Position numbers and translations under genes: made by a program
Shown: piece after piece, positions 1 through 5,260 of the stretch
Numbering within the stretch: the stretch's first letter is position 1
Layout of the letters: each line of letters starts with the position of its first letter
Source: an uncultured Clostridium sp.
GTDB lineage: Bacteria; Bacillota; Clostridia; Christensenellales; Pumilibacteraceae
Length of the DNA: 7,288 nt
NCBI GenBank assembly: GCA_900555125.1
Contig: USKH01000056.1
Location: forward strand, 1 to 7,288
Direction: 5' to 3'
The notes under the pieces: generated by a model
Databases searched by the model: none
Told to the model about the DNA's origin: nothing
What the model saw: the letters and a program-made list of their open reading frames with translations, nothing else

Positions 1-1
1 C

Positions 2-499
2 TCATTTCAGGATTTTCTCGGTGTGAATAAAGCAACCGGCGGCATCAAAGCCAATAACGAGTGGGTGCATACTACCAACTGGGATTTGGTGATTTTCGAT
101 GAATACCACTTCGGCGCATGGAAGGACAGCGCGAAAAAACTGTTTGAGCAGGACGAGGACAGCTACGACGAGGATCTGAGCAAATATGATCGCGGCAATG
201 CCTACGATGAAACGTGGCTGCCCATTACAACGACCTATTATCTCTATCTGTCCGGCACACCGTTCCGCGCTCTGAACTCCGGTGAGTTCATCGAAGAACA
301 GATTTACAACTGGACGTATTCCGACGAACAGCGTGCCAAAGAAAACTGGGTGGGTGAGGATAATCCATACGCAGCTCTGCCACGGATGGTCATGCTGACC
401 TATAAAATCCCCGACAGTATCCAACAGATTGCCAAGCAGGGCGAATTTGGTGAATTTGACCTGAACATTTTCTTCTCCGCCGAGGGCAAGGGCAAGCAG
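2..499 (+). other. DExH-box helicase / restriction-type ATPase fragment fused in frame to HdrA
   Basis: This segment reads in frame from the left edge. It contains a Walker B/DExH motif (NWDLVIFDEYHFGAW, about 77-121) and a helicase motif III-like SGTPFRA (about 251-271), separated by an acidic linker. This order and spacing are those of superfamily 2 helicases and of the ATPase subunits found in restriction-modification-type systems. The P-loop (motif I) would lie upstream of the window, and motifs IV-VI are missing because the sequence changes to HdrA near base 500. Nothing nearby supports a defence locus: no methylase or nuclease is seen. The fragment is biologically unrelated to the operon that follows, so it most likely belongs to another place or another genome. 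The exact subfamily cannot be told from this piece. Confidence 0.75.
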
Positions 500-1288
500 T
501 ATTGCTCAAAGATTTGCTGCATGTACACCGCTAAGCATGCCATGCTGTGCCGGGAGAAGTACCCGGACACCGAGGTGTACGTGTTCTACATCGACGTTCG
601 TACGCCGGGTAAAAACTACGACGAATTCTATCGCCGTGCCGTCGAACAGTACGGAGTGGATTACATCAAAGGTATGGTCGGCAAAGTTTACAATCAGGAC
701 GGCAAACTCATGGTACAGGGATCCAATCTTATAGATAACGAGCAGGTTACCATTCCGTCCGACCTCGTTGTGCTTGCAGCGGCAATCGAACCCGAGCCTT
801 CGGTGCGCAAAATCGCAACGCTGCTCACCGCAAGCATCGACACCAACAATTTCTTAAATGAATCTCACGCCAAGCTTCGCCCCGTCGAAAGCCCCACCGC
901 AGGCGTTTATCTCGCAGGCGTGTGCCAGGGCCCGAAGGATATTCCGGAAACTGTTTCTCAGGCGTCCGCTTGCGCGGCAAAGGTAATAGGTCTGCTGGTT
1001 AAAGACCACCTTAAAACCAATCCGTGCGTTGCGCATTCCAACGAGAATATGTGCAACGGTTGCTCGCAGTGCGCAAACGTATGCGCGTACGGCGCAATTA
1101 CCTATGTCGATAAGGAATTCCGTATCGGCGGCGGAAAAACCGAAGTAAGAAGAGTGGCGTCCGTAAATCCCGCAGTATGCCAGGGTTGCGGCGCATGTAC
1201 GGTTACATGCCCGTCGGGCGCAATGGACCTGAGCGGTTTCAGCTCGTCGCAAATCATGTCGGAGGTGGAAGCAATATGCAAGAAGTAA
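2..1288 (+). CDS. hdrA: Composite open frame: helicase fragment joined to HdrA C-terminal half (5' partial)
   Basis: The frame is open to the left edge, so the gene start lies outside the window; the GTG at 23 is an internal valine. From about base 503 the protein is HdrA, the FAD/iron-sulfur subunit that bifurcates electrons in heterodisulfide reductase complexes. Visible are the C-x3-CC motif (codons 503, 515, 518) followed by MYTAK, the rest of the flavoprotein domain with the PVESPTAGVYLAGVCQGPKD stretch (about 883-942), and two C-terminal ferredoxin motifs CxxCxxCxxxC at 1052-1084 and 1178-1210. These two clusters are the expected exit route to ferredoxin. About 261 residues of HdrA are present against roughly 650 in the family. 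The N-terminal cluster and the GxGxxG FAD-binding part are missing and are replaced by helicase sequence. The 3' end overlaps the MvhD-like gene by 13 bases. Identity of the HdrA part is secure; the full-length product as read is probably not a real protein. Confidence 0.85.
   Translation, partial: SFQDFLGVNKATGGIKANNEWVHTTNWDLVIFDEYHFGAWKDSAKKLFEQDEDSYDEDLSKYDRGNAYDETWLPITTTYYLYLSGTPFRALNSGEFIEEQIYNWTYSDEQRAKENWVGEDNPYAALPRMVMLTYKIPDSIQQIAKQGEFGEFDLNIFFSAEGKGKQYCSKICCMYTAKHAMLCREKYPDTEVYVFYIDVRTPGKNYDEFYRRAVEQYGVDYIKGMVGKVYNQDGKLMVQGSNLIDNEQVTIPSDLVVLAAAIEPEPSVRKIATLLTASIDTNNFLNESHAKLRPVESPTAGVYLAGVCQGPKDIPETVSQASACAAKVIGLLVKDHLKTNPCVAHSNENMCNGCSQCANVCAYGAITYVDKEFRIGGGKTEVRRVASVNPAVCQGCGACTVTCPSGAMDLSGFSSSQIMSEVEAICKK
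1261..1268 (+). promoter_or_regulatory. Ribosome binding site for the MvhD/FlxD-like gene
   Basis: GGAGGTGG lies inside the end of hdrA, seven bases before the ATG at 1276. It decides that start over the longer in-frame start at 1177, which would overlap the HdrA ferredoxin domain by more than 100 bases. Confidence 0.8.
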
Positions 1289-1743
1289 CCGAAAACAAGC
1301 AGTTCGTGCCAAACATCGTGGCTTTCTGCTGCAACTGGTGTTCGTATGCCGGCGCCGATCTTGCCGGATCCAGCCGACTTTCGTATCCCGCAAACGTTAA
1401 AATAGTCCGCGTGCCCTGTTCTTGCCGCGTCAATCCAATGTTCGTATTGAAGGCGTTCCAGCGCGGAGCCGACGGCGTAATTCTGTGCGGCTGTCACCCC
1501 GGAGATTGCCATTACGTAACCGGTAATTACTACACGAGAAGAAGAATGTCGCTCCTGTTCAGCTTTCTTGACTATCTCGGAATAGAAAAGGAACGCACCC
1601 GCGTCGAATGGGTGTCGGCTGCCGAAGGCGCAAAATTCTCGGCTGTCATGAACGACTTCGTCAAACAGGTTACCGAGCTCGGCGAAAACAAACGCCTTAA
1701 AGACCTGCGCGTCAAGGAGGAGGAAAACAATGAACGCAATTGA
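1276..1743 (+). CDS. flxD: MvhD/FlxD-type [2Fe-2S] electron-transfer subunit
   Basis: This is a 155-residue soluble protein of the MvhD/FrhD-type hydrogenase iron-sulfur subunit family. In methanogens MvhD passes electrons from the hydrogenase to HdrA; in FlxABCD-HdrABC complexes FlxD does the same from an NADH-oxidising module. The family's cysteine pattern is visible: C18, C19 and C22 in FCCNWCSYAG, C48 and C50 in VPCSCRV, and C71, C73 and C78 in LCGCHPGDCHY, with the GADGV segment just before the last group. Length matches the family (about 140-160 residues). It starts inside the last codons of hdrA (13-base overlap) and its own end overlaps the next gene by 14 bases, so translation of the three is coupled. 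No hydrogenase genes follow, so the partner is the NAD(P)H module downstream. The charged tail (about 136-155) looks poorly conserved. Identity is confident; the symbol is by analogy. Confidence 0.9.
   Translation: MQEVTENKQFVPNIVAFCCNWCSYAGADLAGSSRLSYPANVKIVRVPCSCRVNPMFVLKAFQRGADGVILCGCHPGDCHYVTGNYYTRRRMSLLFSFLDYLGIEKERTRVEWVSAAEGAKFSAVMNDFVKQVTELGENKRLKDLRVKEEENNERN
1714..1723 (+). promoter_or_regulatory. Ribosome binding site for the FlxC-like gene
   Basis: AAGGAGGAGG lies within the last codons of the MvhD-like gene, about seven bases before the ATG at 1730. It supports a start that overlaps the upstream gene by 14 bases. Confidence 0.8.
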
Positions 1744-2713
1744 ATCCGCTCTTAAAGAAAAGGCAACCGCGCTCCTCTCGTCCGGCGAAGCAGCAAGAGT
1801 AATCGGCTGGAAAAAAGGCGAATTCGCATTCGACCCCAGCCCCGCAACTTTTGAAACGCCCGAAAGTCTGTCCGAATTCGTCTATAACGACTATTGCGGC
1901 GCAAATCTCAGCAAATATCTCATAAACATATGCAAAAAAGAAGGCAAAACCGCCGTTTTCATGAAGCCTTGCGACACTTACAGCTTCAATCAGCTGGTTA
2001 AGGAACACCGCGTAGACCGCGCAAAAGTGCTGGTCATCGGCGTCGAATGTCAGGGTAAGCTTGACAACTTCAAGCTCGAAAACAAAGGAATTGCCGACGT
2101 AATCGAAGAAGAATACGACGGCGAAACGGTTAAACTCACTACGTCCGACGGCGTTAAAACCGCCGAAAAAGGCGAAGTTCTGCTTGAAAAATGTCTTACC
2201 TGCAAGAGCAAAAAATTTGCCGTAAGCGACGAGCAGATAGTCCTTCACGACATGCCCGAAGCTAAATACGACCGCTTCTCCGAAGTTCGCAAGCTCGAAG
2301 CCATGACCGCGGAAGAAAGATATAAATTCTGGCGCGGACAGCTCAGCAAATGCATCCGTTGCAACGCGTGCCGTAATGTTTGCCCCGCATGCTCGTGCGT
2401 TAAATGCGTGTTCGACAATCCCAAGTCCGGTATTGCCGCAAAAGCCAACGACGACAGTTTCGAGGAGCAGCTTTATCACGTAATCCGCGCGTTCCACGTT
2501 GCCGGAAGATGTACCGACTGCGGCGAATGCTCGCGCGTATGCCCGCAGCATATTCCGCTTGCGCTTCTCAACCGTAAATTCATCAAAGACATCGACGTTT
2601 TGTACGGCGAATATCAGGCGGGAGAGGAAAGCGAGGGCAAAACTCCGCTTACGTCTTATACAACCGGCGACCTCAACCCCAACGAAGTTTTCGATAAAAC
2701 GGAGGGCAAATAA
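1730..2713 (+). CDS. flxC: Dicluster [4Fe-4S] protein with FrhB-like N-terminal region, FlxC-like
   Basis: This 327-residue soluble electron-transfer subunit is predicted to relay electrons between the NADH-oxidising flavoprotein and the FlxD/HdrA entry point. The N-terminal two thirds resemble the F420-hydrogenase/dehydrogenase beta (FrhB-type) fold: a KPCD motif (79-82), a hydrophobic strand leading to GVECQGKLD (104-112), and a CxxC at 155-158. The C-terminal third carries two ferredoxin motifs: C208/C211/C214/C218 followed by further cysteines at 221, 223 and 226, and C261/C264/C267/C271 ending in CPQH. No signal peptide or membrane segment is seen. The ATG at 1730 has a strong Shine-Dalgarno; only two bases separate its stop from the next start. 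Which of the two dicluster subunits corresponds to FlxB and which to FlxC is by gene order (D-C-B-A) and is less certain than the family assignment. Confidence 0.8.
   Translation: MNAIESALKEKATALLSSGEAARVIGWKKGEFAFDPSPATFETPESLSEFVYNDYCGANLSKYLINICKKEGKTAVFMKPCDTYSFNQLVKEHRVDRAKVLVIGVECQGKLDNFKLENKGIADVIEEEYDGETVKLTTSDGVKTAEKGEVLLEKCLTCKSKKFAVSDEQIVLHDMPEAKYDRFSEVRKLEAMTAEERYKFWRGQLSKCIRCNACRNVCPACSCVKCVFDNPKSGIAAKANDDSFEEQLYHVIRAFHVAGRCTDCGECSRVCPQHIPLALLNRKFIKDIDVLYGEYQAGEESEGKTPLTSYTTGDLNPNEVFDKTEGK
2701..2706 (+). promoter_or_regulatory. Ribosome binding site for a GTG-started FlxB-like gene
   Basis: GGAGGG lies nine bases before a GTG at 2716. There is no better-placed ATG near the conserved N-terminus (the first in-frame ATG codon is at residue 20), so the GTG start is preferred. 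Confidence 0.75.
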
Positions 2714-2715
2714 CC

Positions 2716-3738
2716 GTGTTTAAGATTTCAAGAGAAAATTTGGGCGAGTTTTATAAAACGCTCGCCGCGAAAATGCCGCTGTTCCTCCCGATCCGAAAGG
2801 CGGGCGAAGTCAATTTCGGCTACTACGAAGAGGGTGCCGAAGTCGATATCGACACGTTAAAGTCGGTTAAATCCCCCAAAGGCGTGTTCTTCCCTCAAAG
2901 CGAAAACATGATGCGTTTCCGCACGGAAGGCAAAAAACTGGAAATAGAGGACGTTCGCTCCGAACGCGATCCGTTTGCAGTGTTCGGCGTCCGCGCATGC
3001 GACTACAAGGCGTTCTCCGTTCTCGACAACGTTTTCCTTCAGGAACCGGTCGATACTTATTATAAAGAAAAACGCGAAGCGGCAATAATATTTACGCTCG
3101 CTTGCGGAAAACCGCAGCAAAGCTGCTTTTGTTCCGTGTTCGGCATCGACGCGTCCCAACCTATGGGCGACGTAACCTGCTGGCTGGACGAAACCGCACT
3201 GTACCTTCGCGCAAATACCGAAAAAGGCGAAAAAGCGCTGTCGCTTGTCGCAAACCTCACCGAGAAATGCGACGACAAGCACGTCGAAGAATTAAAAGGC
3301 GAAATCAAAAAGAAGCTTGAAAAACTGCCCTATAAAGACCTCGATTTGTCGCGCTTCAAGCCCGAAAACCTAAACGAGCTGTTCAATCTTCCCGTCTGGA
3401 ACGAACTCAGCGAAGCCTGCCTCGGTTGCGGAACGTGTACTTTCGTATGCCCCACCTGCCAGTGCTTCGATATCCGCGACTTCAAAACCGATAAGGGCGT
3501 AGTGCGTTTCCGTTGCTGGGATTCGTGCATGTATTCGGACTTTACCCAGATGGCGGCGGCAAATCCCCGTACGACGCAGATGCAACGCTATCGTCAAAGA
3601 TTTATGCACAAGCTCGTGTACTATCCGTCTCAGTACGGCATGTATTCGTGCGTGGGCTGCGGAAGATGCGTAAACAAATGCCCGCAGCACCTCAATATCG
3701 TCAAAGTAATCAAGAAAATAGGGGGAGAAAACAAATGA
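2716..3738 (+). CDS. flxB: AsrA/sulfhydrogenase-beta-like dicluster [4Fe-4S] protein, FlxB-like
   Basis: This 340-residue protein of the AsrA/HydB type (iron-sulfur partner of an FAD/NAD reductase in anaerobic sulfite reductase and in soluble sulfhydrogenases) begins with GTG. Features in order: LPIR (24-27), a segment with FFPQSENM (58-65) typical of the family, FGVRACDYKAF (90-100), a CFC pair at 137-139, then ferredoxin motif one C235/C238/C241/C245 with extra cysteines at 248 and 250, a RFRCWDSCMYSDF segment (265-276), and motif two C312/C315/C318/C322 ending CPQH. In AsrAB and HydBG enzymes this protein binds directly to the FAD/NAD(P) subunit, and here that subunit is encoded immediately downstream with a 4-base ATGA overlap. 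It therefore probably takes electrons from the flavoprotein and hands them on through its clusters. No membrane segment is present. The family is clear; the exact subunit letter is by analogy. Confidence 0.85.
   Translation: MFKISRENLGEFYKTLAAKMPLFLPIRKAGEVNFGYYEEGAEVDIDTLKSVKSPKGVFFPQSENMMRFRTEGKKLEIEDVRSERDPFAVFGVRACDYKAFSVLDNVFLQEPVDTYYKEKREAAIIFTLACGKPQQSCFCSVFGIDASQPMGDVTCWLDETALYLRANTEKGEKALSLVANLTEKCDDKHVEELKGEIKKKLEKLPYKDLDLSRFKPENLNELFNLPVWNELSEACLGCGTCTFVCPTCQCFDIRDFKTDKGVVRFRCWDSCMYSDFTQMAAANPRTTQMQRYRQRFMHKLVYYPSQYGMYSCVGCGRCVNKCPQHLNIVKVIKKIGGENK
3721..3727 (+). promoter_or_regulatory. Ribosome binding site for the FlxA-like gene
   Basis: GGGGGAG lies seven bases before the ATG at 3735, inside the end of the upstream gene. 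It selects this start over the in-frame start at 3513, which would overlap the conserved cluster domain of the FlxB-like gene. Confidence 0.75.
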
Positions 3739-4562
3739 TCAACGAAAATCTTATCCCTAAAATAGGCGTCGTCACCGATATTCGCAAGGATACCGCCGAC
3801 GTTAAAACTTTCCGCGTTGTCGGAAGAGACGGCAAAAAATTATTTGAACATATGCCCGGACAATGCGCAATGGTTTCCATTCCGGGCGTGGGCGAATGTA
3901 TGTTCTCGATAACCTCGTCGCCTACCAACGAAGAATTTATGGAATTTTCCATTAAAAAGTGCGGTTGCGTTACCGAAGTCATCCACTCAATCGAAGTGGG
4001 ACAGGAAATCACCGTCCGCGGACCGTACGGCAAACACTTCCCCGTCGAAGGCGACTTCAAGGGCAAGGACATGCTGTTCATCGCCGGCGGTATCGGCTTG
4101 GCTCCTCTTCGCAGCGTAATCAACTACATTCGCCATTACAGAAGCAACTATGGCAAAGTAGTGGTGGTTTACGGAGCAAGAAGCAAAGACGACCTCGTTG
4201 ACATCGAAGAAATACGCACCGAATGGGAAAAGGAACCGAATTTTGAGGTTTATCTCACCATCGACCGCCCGCAGGAAGGCTGGGACGGACACGTCGGTTT
4301 CGTTCCCGCGTACGTCAAAGAACTGGGGCTCGATCCCAATATGACCGCAGTTTTGTGCGGACCGCCCATCATGATTAAATTCACGCTTGCGGGACTTTTG
4401 GAACTCGGCTTCAAAAAGGAAAGAGTGTACACCACGCTCGAACTTCGCATGAAATGCGGTATCGGCAAGTGCGGAAGATGCAACGTGGGCGATAAATTCG
4501 TGTGCAAGGACGGTCCGGTATTCCGTATGGACGAGCTGGACGAACTGCCCAACGAATATTAA
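3735..4562 (+). CDS. flxA: FAD/NAD(P)-binding reductase with [2Fe-2S] site, FlxA/AsrB-like
   Basis: This 275-residue member of the ferredoxin-NADP reductase/PyrK/AsrB superfamily is the likely NADH entry point of the complex. Visible in order: a beta-barrel FAD domain with GQCAMVSIPG (42-51) and the flavin-binding FSITSSP (57-63); RGPYGKHFP (95-103); the nucleotide-binding FIAGGIGLAPLRS (115-127); VYGAR (145-149); CGPP (208-211); and a C-terminal [2Fe-2S] loop with C241, C246, C249 and C257 in the C-x4-C-x2-C-x7-C spacing seen in PyrK and AsrB. Length agrees with the family (about 260-290). Its ATG overlaps the stop of the FlxB-like gene (ATGA), as is usual for AsrA-AsrB pairs. NADH rather than NADPH preference is an inference from the FlxA parallel; the sequence alone does not settle it. 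Electrons from NAD(P)H would pass FAD, then the [2Fe-2S] site, then the FlxB/FlxC-like ferredoxin subunits. Confidence 0.9.
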   Translation: MINENLIPKIGVVTDIRKDTADVKTFRVVGRDGKKLFEHMPGQCAMVSIPGVGECMFSITSSPTNEEFMEFSIKKCGCVTEVIHSIEVGQEITVRGPYGKHFPVEGDFKGKDMLFIAGGIGLAPLRSVINYIRHYRSNYGKVVVVYGARSKDDLVDIEEIRTEWEKEPNFEVYLTIDRPQEGWDGHVGFVPAYVKELGLDPNMTAVLCGPPIMIKFTLAGLLELGFKKERVYTTLELRMKCGIGKCGRCNVGDKFVCKDGPVFRMDELDELPNEY

Positions 4563-4568
4563 GAGGTG
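4563..4568 (+). promoter_or_regulatory. Ribosome binding site for the FrdB/HdrC-like gene
   Basis: GAGGTG begins directly after the upstream stop codon and lies five bases before the ATG at 4574. It rules out the in-frame start at 4502, which is inside the FlxA-like gene. Confidence 0.75.
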
Positions 4569-4573
4569 AATTT

Positions 4574-5248
4574 ATGGAAAATAAAGTCAACGTTTATTTT
4601 TTCGGTAAAAAATACGAAGTGCCGGCTGCTCTCACCATCATGAAGGCAATGGAATACGCCGGATACAAGCTCGTACGCGGTTGCGGTTGCCGTAACGGTT
4701 TCTGCGGCGCGTGCGCCACTATCTATCGTATCAAAGGCAAGCAGGAACTCAAAACCTGTCTTGCGTGCCAGCAGCAGGTGGAAGAGGGTATGTACGTCGC
4801 AACGCTTCCGTTCTTCCCGCTGGTAAAGCAGGTGTACGATATTGAGAAGATCAAGCCCACCGAGCAGATTATGATGCAGCTCTATCCCGAAATTTACAGC
4901 TGTATCGGCTGCAACGCATGCACCAAGGCTTGCCCGCAGCACTTAAACGTAATGCAGTATATCGCCTACGCTCAGCGCGGCGAATACGCAAAGTGCGCCG
5001 AGGAAAGCTTCGACTGCGTTATGTGCGGAATCTGTTCTTCCCGTTGCCCGGCAGGCATCTCGCATCCGCAGGTTGCGGAGCTTAGCCGTCGTTTGTACGG
5101 AAAGTACATCGCTCCCGAATGCAAGCATCTCGAAAAGCGTGTCGCCGAAATAAACGCCGGCGACTTCGACAAGCTTATGGAAGACATCATGAACAAGCCG
5201 ATAAGCGAGATGAAAGAGCTTTACAACAACCGCGAAATCGAGAAATAG
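4574..5248 (+). CDS. FrdB/HdrC-like iron-sulfur subunit: [2Fe-2S] plus two [4Fe-4S] motifs
   Basis: This 224-residue iron-sulfur protein is built like the fumarate reductase/succinate dehydrogenase B subunit. The N-terminal plant-type [2Fe-2S] domain has C37, C39, C44, C47, C62 and C65 (GCGCRNGFCGAC loop, then TCLAC). The second half has two complete ferredoxin motifs, C110/C113/C116/C120 and C148/C151/C154/C158, each ending in CP. True FrdB/SdhB carries three different clusters including a [3Fe-4S] that faces the quinone; here both C-terminal sites look like full [4Fe-4S] sites, as in HdrC. There is no CCG (HdrB) domain at the C-terminus, which sets it apart from TfrB of thiol:fumarate reductase. 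The tail from about 184 is charged and helical. The gene sits between the NADH reductase and the flavoprotein, so it most likely wires HdrA to the flavoprotein downstream. Family confident; role inferred. Confidence 0.85.
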   Translation: MENKVNVYFFGKKYEVPAALTIMKAMEYAGYKLVRGCGCRNGFCGACATIYRIKGKQELKTCLACQQQVEEGMYVATLPFFPLVKQVYDIEKIKPTEQIMMQLYPEIYSCIGCNACTKACPQHLNVMQYIAYAQRGEYAKCAEESFDCVMCGICSSRCPAGISHPQVAELSRRLYGKYIAPECKHLEKRVAEINAGDFDKLMEDIMNKPISEMKELYNNREIEK

Positions 5249-5260
5249 GAGGAGAAAAAC

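Noticed and set aside
2..499. Restriction-modification or defence locus at the left edge
   Set aside because: Only a helicase fragment is seen, with no methylase, nuclease or specificity gene, and it stops at a probable misjoin.
1177..1275. Longer N-terminus for the MvhD-like protein
   Set aside because: The extra 33 codons overlap the second HdrA cluster motif and are unlike the family; the ATG at 1276 has a canonical Shine-Dalgarno.
854..1393. Open frame of 179 codons on the - strand
   Set aside because: It is antisense to the HdrA ferredoxin motifs and the start of the MvhD-like gene; no Shine-Dalgarno or domain is seen.
1712..2551. Open frame of 279 codons on the - strand
   Set aside because: It is antisense to the FlxC-like gene with its clear cysteine motifs; its own protein is low-complexity (F, A and V rich) without family features.
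3513..3734. Longer N-terminus for the FlxA-like reductase
   Set aside because: It would overlap the second ferredoxin motif of the FlxB-like gene; the family N-terminus matches the ATG at 3735.
1276..4562. Soluble [NiFe] hydrogenase or anaerobic sulfite reductase operon
   Set aside because: The MvhD-, AsrA- and AsrB-like subunits occur in such enzymes, but there is no hydrogenase large or small subunit and no siroheme sulfite reductase (AsrC) gene; the context fits the FlxABCD-HdrA arrangement.
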